From: Pelodictyon phaeoclathratiforme BU-1
Lineage (GTDB): Bacteria > Bacteroidota > Chlorobiia > Chlorobiales > Chlorobiaceae
DNA: 64,000 nucleotides
NCBI RefSeq assembly: GCF_000020645.1
Contig: NC_011060.1
Span: 928,501-992,500 of the forward strand
Direction: 5' to 3'
Part shown: positions 43,845 to 53,947 of the stretch, in pieces
Numbering within the stretch: position 1 is the stretch's first letter
Layout of the letters: every line of letters starts with the position of its first letter
Notes under the pieces: model-generated
Told to the model about the DNA's origin: nothing
Database searches by the model: none
What the model saw: the letters and a program-made list of their open reading frames with translations, nothing else
Position numbers and translations under genes: made by a program

Positions 43845-44095
43845 CTCTGGATATTCTCAGTTACCGGTTTCTCTCGGGCTCTGCAAAGTGTACACAAAAA
43901 TTATTGTTTCGCCAATTTGCGGCTTTTTTTTGATTGGTTTTGCCGTATTGCCAGTCGGATGAATCGGCAGAGAGGTTTCCGTGCCCTATGGGTCATTTTT
44001 GAAATCGGATTTATTTGCTGTGAAAAGCTCCTGTAGTGCGATTTTGTGAAGCTTGTGGAGCAAAGATGGGAATACTTGAAAACGAAGAGGTGGCT

Positions 44096-44127
44096 TCCAC
44101 GGAACGGTCAAGAGACCGTTCCGTGGA
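44096..44127. repeat. Perfect 14-bp inverted repeat with tetraloop
   Basis: TCCACGGAACGGTC-AAGA-GACCGTTCCGTGGA: a perfect 14-bp stem, 9 bp past the stop of the small exported-protein gene (minus strand). There is no U run on either strand, so it is not a standard intrinsic terminator. It may be a transcript-end hairpin or a protein-binding site. Confidence 0.85.
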
Positions 44128-44136
44128 GTGCCAGGA

Positions 44137-44484
44137 TTATGGCCGAGTCCAGATTGATCCTCCGAAGCCGCCGGTTTTATAGGTGGCTGTGGCTTTATTC
44201 GGAGTATCCAGTCGAAGGATCAGGATCCCTTCCTGCATGATCTGACCTTTTGGAACATCAGCCCAGCGAAGAATGATCTGATTTCCATCGATGTAACCTG
44301 ATGCGACATTGGACCAGACTGGAGCCGTTGGTGAGCGCTCTCCAAACCAGAATACCTCCTTTCCAAGCTGTCGCAGGTAATAGTTGCCTCCGTCATTACA
44401 GCTCCATTTGCCTGTAAGATCAGCGAATGCCAAGGCAGGAAGTGAGAAGAGGAGAAGAAAAAGCAGGGTTTTCAGTTGTTTCAT
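44137..44484 (-). CDS. Small exported protein of unknown function
   Basis: A 115-residue protein with a Sec signal peptide (TLLFLLLFSLPALAFA, cleavage about residue 20). The mature part begins DLTGKWSCNDGGNYYLRQLG, which reads as a small beta-barrel, and ends GGFGGSIWTRP. A GGAGGT site precedes the ATG. No family was recognised with certainty. It lies between queD and the two-partner locus. Confidence 0.78.
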   Translation of the reverse strand: MKQLKTLLFLLLFSLPALAFADLTGKWSCNDGGNYYLRQLGKEVFWFGERSPTAPVWSNVASGYIDGNQIILRWADVPKGQIMQEGILILRLDTPNKATATYKTGGFGGSIWTRP

Positions 44485-44723
44485 TTTTACCTCCGTGGTT
44501 GGTGTTTAAAAAACAGGAGGAATACGCTCCTCCCTGATAGGTTGCGCACAATTGCGAAGAGGATTTTTTTGTGCGCCGTACTGCTTTCACAGCGACAAAA
44601 AACAACAGAAACAATTTATTCGTTCAACAATTGTACGTCCTTTTTAACTGGTGTTTTTTGCGCTTTTTTGACTTGTTGTGGCTTTTGTTCAGGCTCTACT
44701 GCCGGGATTATGCGTCATGATTG

Positions 44724-46409
44724 TTAGAACCGCTTTACTGCCTGAACAAAAATCATCGGGGTGTCGGATGGTTCGCTCTCTCCGGCGATCTTCCATGCGC
44801 AGGTTGCCTGCAAGTTGTAGTTGGCGGCATTGAACCATTTTATGCCGATCCCTGCTCCGGTAAGGTTGCGGCTGTTATCGTCGGTATCCGGAGTCGGTTT
44901 TGCATGAAGGAGGGCATATCCATGGTCAATAAAAGTAATGAGTTGTACTGTGCCGGGCAGCTCTCCGATAGAGCTGATCAGGTAGCTCATTTCGACGGTT
45001 GCAACCACACCCCTGTCACCGTAAGATTCTCCCCGTTGCCATGCACGTACTGCGGAGGGTCCTCCCAGAGAGAGTTGTTCCGAACTGGTCAGGTTTTTAT
45101 TGCTCCATTGTCCATATGCTCCTGCGTAAAGAGCTAATCCGTGAGCAATGGTCTGGTTTCGGGCGAGGGCCATGGTAAGCTTCGAATAACTGCCGTTGGT
45201 GTGTAAGCCGCTTGATAATTGGTCAATGGAGAGTGTTTCCGAATCGTTGATATCCAGTCGCCCTCCGATAATACCAAGGGAGAGTGAGGTTGACCCGCCT
45301 CCCAGAATCCTGTCTTTTTGTATGCCGGTAATGCCAGCCTGCCACGATGTGGTGTGACGTCGATTTCTTGATGTACTCCCAATTCGGTCGTTTAACCCTC
45401 TTCCTTCCGCAGCAACGGTTGCATTCATAAGCAGATTTCTCTGGCGTATGAGTGGCTGGGTAAGGGCAAAAGTCAGGTTATGGGCGTCACCCTCTGCATT
45501 CAGTGTTTTGAATAATCCACCGAGGCGATAGGTGAGATAGTTATAGTTCACTCCGATCCTTGTGCCATAGGGTGTTAGCGGCACGGTATAACCGGCCAGC
45601 ATATTTTGCAGATCTCCGGTTGTTGATGTCTGCAGTCGAAGGGTGAACTGATCTCCGAGATGAAGTGGAGAATAGAGTTCCATGGTGCTCCCGACACGAT
45701 TTTCTCCGGTTGGCGGGTTTCCATAGTTGTCAATGTCGAATGAAAAACTGATGGGCCTGCCTTCGCTGACTTCAAGGGTTGCTTTTGTGTAACCGGGTCT
45801 GGAGCCCGGTTCGAGAAGAATTCGGGAGGAGATATTGGGTAGTTCATTGGTTTTCATGACCATAGAGGTAAGGGAGCCCTCCTCCAGAGGTTGTTGACCG
45901 GGTACCTGACGTGCATAGCTTTCAAGGAGAGATTTTCGTATTCTGGTGTTCATCGGAATGGTTTTAACCTCTATGTTTTCCAGGACACCCTCGATGATTT
46001 CAATGGTAATGGACATGCCTGGTGTTACCGTTTGAGGCGGGAAAAAGAGTGAGGCAAGGAAATATCCTTTTTTGCGGTAAGCGTTGGTGATTGTTCTGGA
46101 GGCATCAGTCAGCCCTGCAAAGGTCATCTCTTTGCCAACGCAGTTTGCCATGAGTTGTGCAAGTTCCTCGCTTGAAAAAAGGGTGTTTCCGATAAAATGA
46201 AAGCCAGTTACCCTGACCAATGCACCCTCTGGTGCCTGTTCTTTTCCTGTTTCCGGCTTTTGGAAAGTCGGAGCTTCCTTTTGTGGTATCAGAGATGGAG
46301 GGGGAGTACTCTCCATGAGGAGCTGGCCAGCGTCAGGAGGAGTTGCTGCATAGAGGGTGCTTGCCGTAACGGTTGAAGCGAACAAGAGTATTTTCCATAA
46401 TGCTGCCAT
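44724..46409 (-). CDS. Two-partner secretion outer-membrane transporter (TpsB, ShlB/FhaC family)
   Basis: A 561-residue TpsB: signal peptide, two POTRA domains (VRVTGFHFIGNTLFSSEELAQL about 70-145 and the next repeat with IEIIEGVLENIEV), then a 16-strand-like barrel. Loop 6 is marked by YDRGV-like SYGDRGVVATVEMSYL near residue 490. It exports the adjacent TpsA. The start at 46409 has GGGAG upstream and a proper signal; an upstream ATG at 46436 is also in frame. It lies downstream of its substrate gene with an 85-bp gap. Confidence 0.9.
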   Translation of the reverse strand: MAALWKILLFASTVTASTLYAATPPDAGQLLMESTPPPSLIPQKEAPTFQKPETGKEQAPEGALVRVTGFHFIGNTLFSSEELAQLMANCVGKEMTFAGLTDASRTITNAYRKKGYFLASLFFPPQTVTPGMSITIEIIEGVLENIEVKTIPMNTRIRKSLLESYARQVPGQQPLEEGSLTSMVMKTNELPNISSRILLEPGSRPGYTKATLEVSEGRPISFSFDIDNYGNPPTGENRVGSTMELYSPLHLGDQFTLRLQTSTTGDLQNMLAGYTVPLTPYGTRIGVNYNYLTYRLGGLFKTLNAEGDAHNLTFALTQPLIRQRNLLMNATVAAEGRGLNDRIGSTSRNRRHTTSWQAGITGIQKDRILGGGSTSLSLGIIGGRLDINDSETLSIDQLSSGLHTNGSYSKLTMALARNQTIAHGLALYAGAYGQWSNKNLTSSEQLSLGGPSAVRAWQRGESYGDRGVVATVEMSYLISSIGELPGTVQLITFIDHGYALLHAKPTPDTDDNSRNLTGAGIGIKWFNAANYNLQATCAWKIAGESEPSDTPMIFVQAVKRF

Positions 46410-46494
46410 GCTGGACTCCCTGAAAATTATTAACAAGTGATTTCAATGGTTCCGAGTTGAGTCAATCGGCAAACGATCAATGTTATAGTGTTTT

Positions 46495-49400
46495 TTATCC
46501 GATTGTTATCAGTACAATTGACCGGCTCTCGCCACCAAACTTGTCTTTGGCGACCAGCTCAATCCTGTATTTTCCTATTGCCTCTTTTGGCGCTTTCCCG
46601 CTTATTATTTTTCGTTTGGGGTCAAATGAGATCCATGACGGTACTGCTGTGCCATTGATTGAGTGTGCTTCGAGAGTGACAATTGCATCGGGATTGCTGT
46701 TGCTGAAGATGCTGTCAGGGAGAGAAAAAAAGAACAATGCTTCTGCTCTTGCTGGCACGGTTATCGTCTCGGGAGCAATAAGGTCACCACTCTGGGAGCT
46801 GTATTTTGTATTCTTAATGGCTCTTCGCCTTACGATAAAACTTTTCTGTGGCGAGTTGATTGTCTGATCAGGTTTATTGAAAAGGGTTTCGCCAGAAAGA
46901 ACTCTTTTTGCTCGATGTTCTGTTTCAGATTGCCAGCTCAGTATCGGATTGATCTCATTAAAGTTGATCGGCTGTTTTTCAACCGTATAAATGAGCCCGG
47001 TGCCTGCTGTAAAGGTGAAGCCAACACTGCTTGACAGGCCGCCAGCATATTCTATCAAGTAGTTGCCTGTTTTCGATGTTGCATTGGGAAATTCGCTGAC
47101 CATCATGGTGCCATGAAGTCCGATATTTTCAGCATTATCTTCGCTATCGGCAAAACCCGTGAGTGTATAGCCGAAAGTAGCAACAGGCCATGTTCCGAAA
47201 GTGCTGCTGGCGCTGCCGCTGGTCAAGGTGGTGGTGACATAAAGCAGGTTCGGAAGAGAGGCATAGATAAACCCATTGCCGGATTCGTTGATGTTGAAGG
47301 GTGGGTAGCTTGTATAACTGGCATTGTAGTGACGAAAGTCTGATTTCAGTCCGCCTTTGATGGTTGCTTCTGGATTGTCAGAATAGACGATCCATCGGGC
47401 TGTTCCGTTGGTGGAGAGTCTTGCATTTGCGCTATTGTCGAAATCGTTACCTGCCAGAATAATCGTGCTCCCCTCTGTCGCTTCGCTTGCAAGAGTTCCT
47501 GAGGCGAGAGTGATACCGGAGCCCTCTGTCGGCCCGAAGTTCAGGGCGATGATGTTGCTGGCGGTGATGTTGCGCAAGGTGATGTCACCGCTCTCCCTGT
47601 TGGTATTTCCCGATCCATCGCGCAGTTCGATGGCTACATTTCCTGAACCTGCGATGATCGATGTGCCTTCACCCATGGTGATTGTTGCGTTTCCTGCCGA
47701 ACGCCATTGATCGACGACTCCATTTGCCTGAGTATCGTTCGAAGCCATTGTCAGATTGCCGTTATCGGTTGAGATAGTCGCATTGAGCAGTATGCTTTTT
47801 CCTGCATTCAGGTAGAGATTTCCCCCGTTTCCAAGGGGATTGTCGGCGATGATGGATGAATTGATGGTGATGTCATTGTTTGCCTTCAGAACGACCTGGC
47901 TCCCTTTATTGAGCAGCGCGGTTATTTGTGATGGATGGAAGGTGTTGGCAGCATCCGGGTTGAAACGGTATTCCTGCTCAACAGATTCCTGTTCGGGGTT
48001 CGGGGTAAGAATCTCTACCCAACCCGTTTCGTTTGCTTGGTTAAAAGAGCTGACAACGAAGCTCCCGTTCATGCTGCCGATGGTGAGCGCTGTAATGCCG
48101 CCAATACCGAGTTGATCCTCTTTGCTGGATCCAACAAGGCTGTTCAAGGAGCTTATTGCTCCGGTCGTGTTGTTGTTGACTCCATCCAGCAAGGTCAAGG
48201 CACCAGCATTGGTTAATGTCCCATTGTTCCATAATGGAGAAGAGACGACATAATTACCGTTGGGCAGAGCAGTCACTGTTCCGACCTGATCGCCTGTTTT
48301 CGAGCCGACCAGACTGTTGGAAGCGTTGATTACTCCGGCACTCCCTCCAAGACCATCTCCCCAGGTCACCGCGCCGGTATTGGCCGTTGTTCCCTGATCC
48401 CATAGTATGGAAGAGGCAACATAATTACCGTTACTCAAAGCGGTTATGTTATTTTTCCCTGAACTGTCTGATCCGGCATAGTCATTTTTGCTTGAACCGA
48501 TCAGACTGTTCTCTTCACCAATCACTCCTGTAGTTCCCTCGAAACCATTTCCCCAGGTCACTGCACCTGCGTCGGTAGCCGGACCATTGTCCCAGTATGG
48601 GGATCCTACGACGTAGTTCCCGTTTGTGAGGGGTATTATATTGTAACGTGTTCCGTCATTGACAGTTGAACCAACCAGACTGTTGCCAGGGCTTATGGTA
48701 CCGACCGAGCCTCCATTGCCATTTCCCCAGCTTACTGCTCCTGCGTCAGTGGCCGTGCCGTTGTCCCAATGCGGCCATGCCGCTACGTAGTTTCCGTTGG
48801 TCAGTGCCGTCACTGTTGAACCAAGCCCATCACTGGCTGCTGAACCGGTCAGACTGCTGGAACTACTTATCATTCCGGCAGTTCCACCGATTCCATTACC
48901 CCAGGTCACTGCACCAGCATTAGTCGTTGGACCATTATCCCATTCGGGGGATCCAACCACGTAGTTGCCATTGGCAAGAGCTGTAACATAAGCTGAAGCA
49001 AGGTCATTTGCTGTTGATCCCACCAGACTGTTCGTCGTGCTTATTACTCCGATGGCACCATTGATTCCATTACCCCAGGTCACCGCTCCTGCGTCAGTAG
49101 TTGTACCATTGTCCCATGAGGGTGATGTGACCACGTAATTGCCATTGGTCAGTGCCGTTACCCCGGTTCCAACTTTATCCTCTTTTTTTGAACCGACGAG
49201 GCTGTTTGTTGCGATTATTGTTCCGACAGCGCCGTTGAGTCCATTCACCAGGGTTGCCATACCTGCATTGGTGATTGAGCCATTATCCCAATTTGGTGCG
49301 CTTACAACGTAATTACCGTTTGTCAGGGCAGTGACGCTGCCAACCTGATCGCCGGTTTTGGAGCCGACCAGACTGTTGGTCGCGCTTATTGTTCCAACTG

Positions 49401-51570
49401 TTCCGCCGAGACCGTTCGACCAGGTTACGGCACCGGCATTGGTAACAGTTCCTTTGTCCCATAATGGAGATGAAACGACGTAATGGCCATTCGTCAATGC
49501 TGTTACCGTACCAACCTGATCATTTTTTTTGGAACCGACGAGGCTGTTGGCAGCACTTATTACCCCAATCGTTCCGCTGAGCCCATTCCCCCAGGTGACA
49601 GCCCCGGCGTCGCTGGCTGTACCATTGTCCCAGTCTGGTGAGCTGACCACGTAGTTTCCGTTGTTCAGAGTGATTACACGGATTGAAGTACCATCATTGA
49701 CTGTAGAGCCCACCAAGCTGTTGGTGCCAGATACGCTTCCGCTTACGCCGATACTCTCATTAATCCATGTGACTGCGCCAGCAGCAGCTTGATCTCCATT
49801 CGACCATTCAGATGTTGAGGTTACAGCACTCTTCCTGCCAGTCAGTGCAGTGACCGTTTCACCTACCTGGTCATTGGCTGTTGAGCCGCAGAGCATGGAG
49901 AGCAAGGTTCCATCTGGCCTGTAGAGTCTGACAGCTCCGGCATCGGTTGCAACGAAATCATCGAAGGGGCTGGCAACAAGAATGTTGCCGTTGCTCAGCT
50001 CAAGGATATCTCCGGAGCCATGCTGATCACCCTCTGCCGGGTTTGCATCAGGCAAGGGAATAAGGGAAAAGAGGGGAATTGTGACACTGGCGTCAATGGT
50101 GATATTTTGCGGGTCAAGCAGCAGAAAGCCGTTGTTGCCATGAGGCGCGCCTGTGCTGACCTGGCCGGAGATCGTGAGTGTTTCGTGGCTGGAGAGCTCG
50201 ACCTCTCCTCCGTTCCCACTGATATGGCCTCCCATGGCTTCAATTGTGCCGGAAAAAGCGGTTGAGTGATCTGACCAGAGTACTACCGTACCGCCATTGC
50301 CATTTTCAAGAGCGTTGGCCCTGATGTTGCAGCTCCCGGTTACTGTGGTGGATTCGGCGTTGGCCAGATAGTTGCTTTTTCCTTGCCAGCCACCCCCGAT
50401 GAGAATGCTTCCTCCTCCATTCTGGCCATTAGCTTCTATCTGAGCTCCGGCGAGAAACGTTTGTGGTGCAGTGATGCTGATCTGCCCGCCTCGTCCCGAA
50501 CTGCCGTTTGCACTGAACATTCCAGAGAGATAGAGTCCCTTTCCTGCATCAAGCTCAATCTGGCCACCCTCTTCTCCATCGGCAGTCATGCGGCTTGCTG
50601 CGGTTTGCTCAATGTTACCTGTTGCATCAATTGCTATTGTTCCTCCACTGGCAGAGCCCCCGGCATTCCAGGTGCCAGCATCGATAAGGTTGTTGCTACT
50701 GACAGTGATTGCAGAAGCGGTGAATGTGCCTGTGTTGATGATTGATGCGCCTTCGAGCACGATGGTGCCATTGCGTTCCTTCATGCTGGTTGCACGAACC
50801 TGACCACTGTTATTTACCACGGAGGCAAGCAGAGCGTCGGCGGCCGAGGCTTTTATCACCACTCTTCCATCGTTGGCTTCGATCACGCCGCTGTTTCTGA
50901 TCTGAGCATTATATGCCGTCTCTTCAACTCTGATTGCTACCAGACCGGAGGGGTCAATGTTGAGGGTAATTTTTTCACCGGCGGCTATTCCTGTTGTTCC
51001 GCCTGTGGTGACAATAGTGCCGGTGTTCGAGACATTTTTTCCAAGCAGCGCTATGAATCCACCACTCAAAGAGCCCTGATTTATTACTGAACCCACCGTG
51101 CCATGCCGGAAGAATGCATATTTTTCTGAGAGGAAGTCGCTGTTTCTGATATCGAGTGTAGAGGTCACCAATCCTCCAACGTTGATGCTGGCGCCGGGAG
51201 CAAACAGTACGCCGTTCGGGTTCACCAGAAAGATGCGTCCGTTTGCGGAAAGCGTACCGAACAGTTCAGAAGGATCCTCACCCGAAACCCGGTTGAGGAG
51301 GGCGGAGCGGCTGTCAGGCTGGACTACGTTGACGCTTTCACCTCTGCCGATACCGAAGGAGCTCCAGTTGATAATGGCTTGGCGGCTCTGTTGCTCAATT
51401 TGCATTGCTGTGAGTGATGGAGTGCTGATGGTGGCCTTTCCGGCAGCCAACTCACCCCCGGCGGGCAAAGCGACAACCTCGTGTCCAGCAAGCAGGGAGA
51501 AAAGTACAACAACAGCGACAACTACTGTACTCCTGACATTGCTCCTGATAAAGCTATGGGTGCTGCACAT
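46495..51570 (-). CDS. Two-partner secretion exoprotein (TpsA, haemagglutinin-like) with propeller-like repeats
   Basis: A 1691-residue surface protein. A signal-like N-terminus is followed by the TPS domain with the NPNG motif at 117-120 (FLVNPNGVLFAPGAS). A beta-helix part continues to about residue 490. Residues about 520-1170 hold nine full and two or three partial repeats of about 57 residues (SLVGS...D...VTALTNGNYVV.SP.WDNG...AGAVTWGNG...). Then come a second beta-helix-like part, an MBG-like domain (about 1450-1530, TLTSGSASSTFG) and a C-terminal putative Ig (He_PIG-like) domain (VPSWISFDPKRKIISGKAP). Probably an adhesin. It precedes tpsB. Confidence 0.9.
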   Translation of the reverse strand: MCSTHSFIRSNVRSTVVVAVVVLFSLLAGHEVVALPAGGELAAGKATISTPSLTAMQIEQQSRQAIINWSSFGIGRGESVNVVQPDSRSALLNRVSGEDPSELFGTLSANGRIFLVNPNGVLFAPGASINVGGLVTSTLDIRNSDFLSEKYAFFRHGTVGSVINQGSLSGGFIALLGKNVSNTGTIVTTGGTTGIAAGEKITLNIDPSGLVAIRVEETAYNAQIRNSGVIEANDGRVVIKASAADALLASVVNNSGQVRATSMKERNGTIVLEGASIINTGTFTASAITVSSNNLIDAGTWNAGGSASGGTIAIDATGNIEQTAASRMTADGEEGGQIELDAGKGLYLSGMFSANGSSGRGGQISITAPQTFLAGAQIEANGQNGGGSILIGGGWQGKSNYLANAESTTVTGSCNIRANALENGNGGTVVLWSDHSTAFSGTIEAMGGHISGNGGEVELSSHETLTISGQVSTGAPHGNNGFLLLDPQNITIDASVTIPLFSLIPLPDANPAEGDQHGSGDILELSNGNILVASPFDDFVATDAGAVRLYRPDGTLLSMLCGSTANDQVGETVTALTGRKSAVTSTSEWSNGDQAAAGAVTWINESIGVSGSVSGTNSLVGSTVNDGTSIRVITLNNGNYVVSSPDWDNGTASDAGAVTWGNGLSGTIGVISAANSLVGSKKNDQVGTVTALTNGHYVVSSPLWDKGTVTNAGAVTWSNGLGGTVGTISATNSLVGSKTGDQVGSVTALTNGNYVVSAPNWDNGSITNAGMATLVNGLNGAVGTIIATNSLVGSKKEDKVGTGVTALTNGNYVVTSPSWDNGTTTDAGAVTWGNGINGAIGVISTTNSLVGSTANDLASAYVTALANGNYVVGSPEWDNGPTTNAGAVTWGNGIGGTAGMISSSSSLTGSAASDGLGSTVTALTNGNYVAAWPHWDNGTATDAGAVSWGNGNGGSVGTISPGNSLVGSTVNDGTRYNIIPLTNGNYVVGSPYWDNGPATDAGAVTWGNGFEGTTGVIGEENSLIGSSKNDYAGSDSSGKNNITALSNGNYVASSILWDQGTTANTGAVTWGDGLGGSAGVINASNSLVGSKTGDQVGTVTALPNGNYVVSSPLWNNGTLTNAGALTLLDGVNNNTTGAISSLNSLVGSSKEDQLGIGGITALTIGSMNGSFVVSSFNQANETGWVEILTPNPEQESVEQEYRFNPDAANTFHPSQITALLNKGSQVVLKANNDITINSSIIADNPLGNGGNLYLNAGKSILLNATISTDNGNLTMASNDTQANGVVDQWRSAGNATITMGEGTSIIAGSGNVAIELRDGSGNTNRESGDITLRNITASNIIALNFGPTEGSGITLASGTLASEATEGSTIILAGNDFDNSANARLSTNGTARWIVYSDNPEATIKGGLKSDFRHYNASYTSYPPFNINESGNGFIYASLPNLLYVTTTLTSGSASSTFGTWPVATFGYTLTGFADSEDNAENIGLHGTMMVSEFPNATSKTGNYLIEYAGGLSSSVGFTFTAGTGLIYTVEKQPINFNEINPILSWQSETEHRAKRVLSGETLFNKPDQTINSPQKSFIVRRRAIKNTKYSSQSGDLIAPETITVPARAEALFFFSLPDSIFSNSNPDAIVTLEAHSINGTAVPSWISFDPKRKIISGKAPKEAIGKYRIELVAKDKFGGESRSIVLITIG

Positions 51571-51862
51571 TGAATCCGGAAAATATTACAATTATATTGC
51601 TTTGAACGCTTCTTCGTAGTTACGCAAAATTACAGTAAACACAAAGGGGCCTGCTGAATTTTATGTGACTCTATCTTTGATCGTGATGTGCTTCCCAACA
51701 GTTCTTCTGATTAGAAAGCTCTGTTTTCAGGTTTTGGTGCGCAATCGGGCTGAATTTTTATAAATTCAAGAGCTTTTTTGTTTTCACCGGTTATCCGGCA
51801 GAGGGTTTTTACATTATTCTGGAAATTTGTATTGGTGCGGTTCAGAGCCGTATTGTTAACCT

Positions 51863-52681
51863 ATGGGAATAGATATCAGGAATATCTGGTCAACGATTGT
51901 CACTGAGGCGGCAAATGAGTGCGGTCGTGATCTCCAGATCAGGGTTTTTTTAGAGCAGCATATTCTGCGTTTTGATGATTTTGGCTCTTCACTGGCGATG
52001 CTTTTGTCGGTGAAGCTTGGATCGAAGCATTTTCCTCCTCTTGTGCTGCAAGGGCTTTTTGAGGATTTTTATCTGCAATGTCCTGAAGCTGTTGAACATG
52101 CAGCCTATGATCTTGTTGCAACGAAGCAGCGTGATCCGGCAGCGGTACACTACTTCGAGATTATGCTTTTTCTGAAAGGATATCAGGCCTTGCAGGCTTA
52201 CCGTCTTGGTCACTGGCTCTGGAAAAATGGACGTAAAACCATGGCCTATTTTATCCAGAACCGTATCTCTGAGATCTTTGCCGTAGATATTCATCCCGCA
52301 GCGCTTATCGGTAAGGGCATTTTCTTTGACCATGCCACCAGTCTTGTGATTGGTGAGACTGCAGTGGTTGAAGATAATGTGTCGATTTTGCATGAGGTTA
52401 CGCTTGGCGGCACGGGTAAGGAGAGTGGCGATCGTCATCCGAAAGTGAAAAAGTCGGTGATGATTGGAGCGGGAGCCAAGATCCTGGGTAATGTGGTGAT
52501 TGGTGAGGGCGCCAAGGTCGGGGCGGGGAGCGTGGTGCTTGATGATGTGCCGCCCCACTTCACGGTTGTCGGTGTTCCTGCCCAGATTGTGGGTAGAACC
52601 GAGGTTTCGGAACCCTCTCGCGATATGAACCAGAGGGTGGTTAATACGGGCAAAGAGGCTCCTTTAACGGATCAGGAATGA
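51863..52681 (+). CDS. cysE: Serine O-acetyltransferase
   Basis: A 272-residue CysE. The N-terminal helical domain is followed by a left-handed hexapeptide repeat: VDIHPAALIGKGIFFDHATSLVIGE, HEVTLGGTGKESGDRHPKV and GAKILGNVVIGEGAKVGAGSVV. It makes O-acetylserine for CysK (26640-27593). The 3' end overlaps aroC by 10 bp tail-to-tail. Confidence 0.93.
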   Translation: MGIDIRNIWSTIVTEAANECGRDLQIRVFLEQHILRFDDFGSSLAMLLSVKLGSKHFPPLVLQGLFEDFYLQCPEAVEHAAYDLVATKQRDPAAVHYFEIMLFLKGYQALQAYRLGHWLWKNGRKTMAYFIQNRISEIFAVDIHPAALIGKGIFFDHATSLVIGETAVVEDNVSILHEVTLGGTGKESGDRHPKVKKSVMIGAGAKILGNVVIGEGAKVGAGSVVLDDVPPHFTVVGVPAQIVGRTEVSEPSRDMNQRVVNTGKEAPLTDQE

Positions 52682-53865
52682 AAGGTGCTGCGGATACTCT
52701 CCCGGTAAAGGTCAAGGCGCTGTCTGATTTCATCCAGATGATCACCACCGAGTTTTTCAAGCAGTGCATTGGCGATGACCGGCGCAAGAACGGCTTCAGC
52801 AACCACACCGGCAGCGGGTACTGCACAGGTATCGCTGCGTTCAAAGCGTGAAGGGGTTGCTTGCAGGGTTTCAACATCAAAGGAGAGCAGGGGAGTAACC
52901 AGTGATGAGATAGGTTTCATTGCCGCCCGCAGGTGAATGGTCTGTCCGCTCGACATGCTCCCTTCGAGGCCGCCAGCCCGGTTGGTTTTTCTGATTACCC
53001 CCTTTTCCCGAGAAAGGTGAAACTCATCATGCACTTCTGAACCCGGTTTTCTGGCGTTTTCAAAGGCGGTACCAATTTCTACTCCCTTGATAGCCTGAAT
53101 GGAGATGATTGCTGCGGCGAGTGCGGCATCGAGGCGCCGGTCATGTTGTACATAGCTGCCGAAGCCAGGAGGTACACCAGTAATAAAAATTTCGATGATT
53201 CCGCCGAGGGTATCTCCGCGCTCACTGGCTCCATCTATGGCTGCAAGTGCGTTTGTTTCAGTCTCTTTTCCGAGCATACGTACCGGTGAGAGGTCGGCCT
53301 GCCTTGCGACAGCTTCAGCTCCTTCAAGGAGGAGTCCTTCAAGCTGCTTATCCGGAGAGGCTTCTGCTGCCGATCCAATGGCAGAGATGTAGCTGCCGAT
53401 TTCAATGCCGAGTGCTTTGAGAAAGAGTCGTGCAACCGTTCCTGCCGCTACTCTTGCTGCCGTCTCTCGAGCTGAAGAGCGTTCAATGACAGGGCGTATA
53501 TCGTCAAAACCGTATTTGATGCGTCCTGCAAGATCAGCATGGCCTGGCCTTGGAATGGTGATTTTTGAACATTGTTCATCGGGTTTCTCAAACTGGGCCA
53601 TGGTTGTTGTCCAGTTTTGCCAGTCGCGGTTGTTGATCACCAGCGTAATGGGCGAGCCGATGGTTTTGCCGAACCGGACGCCGGAGAGTATCTCTGCCTT
53701 GTCGCTCTCTATTTTCATGCGTCCCCCCCTGCCATGTCCTTGCTGACGGCGGGCTAACTGGGTATTGATCTCCTTCGGAGTTATGGTGATGCCTGCAGGC
53801 ATTCCTTCCACTATTGCCGATAGTGCCGGTCCATGTGACTCTCCGGCGGTAAAGTATCGTATCAT
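52672..53865 (-). CDS. aroC: Chorismate synthase
   Basis: A 397-residue AroC: ESHGPALSAIVEGMPAG at residues 9-25, RRQQGHGRGGRMKIESD near residue 39, RPGHADLAGRIKYGFDDIRPVIERSSARETAARVA-type block near 103-138 and GGLEGSMSSGQ near 295. It is the FMN-dependent last step to chorismate. It is complete. Confidence 0.95.
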   Translation of the reverse strand: MIRYFTAGESHGPALSAIVEGMPAGITITPKEINTQLARRQQGHGRGGRMKIESDKAEILSGVRFGKTIGSPITLVINNRDWQNWTTTMAQFEKPDEQCSKITIPRPGHADLAGRIKYGFDDIRPVIERSSARETAARVAAGTVARLFLKALGIEIGSYISAIGSAAEASPDKQLEGLLLEGAEAVARQADLSPVRMLGKETETNALAAIDGASERGDTLGGIIEIFITGVPPGFGSYVQHDRRLDAALAAAIISIQAIKGVEIGTAFENARKPGSEVHDEFHLSREKGVIRKTNRAGGLEGSMSSGQTIHLRAAMKPISSLVTPLLSFDVETLQATPSRFERSDTCAVPAAGVVAEAVLAPVIANALLEKLGGDHLDEIRQRLDLYRESIRSTFHS

Positions 53866-53947
53866 TTTTTATGCAGTAGAATGCCCGGCTGCACTCAGAA
53901 CCCTGCAGCCGGACTTTTTGAATGGATTTCTCTTTTCAGAGAGAGGT

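Noticed and set aside
47000..50010. Repeats in the exoprotein as a CRISPR or non-coding repeat array
   Set aside because: Units are about 171 bp, in frame and vary like protein repeats; there are no short conserved repeats with unique spacers.
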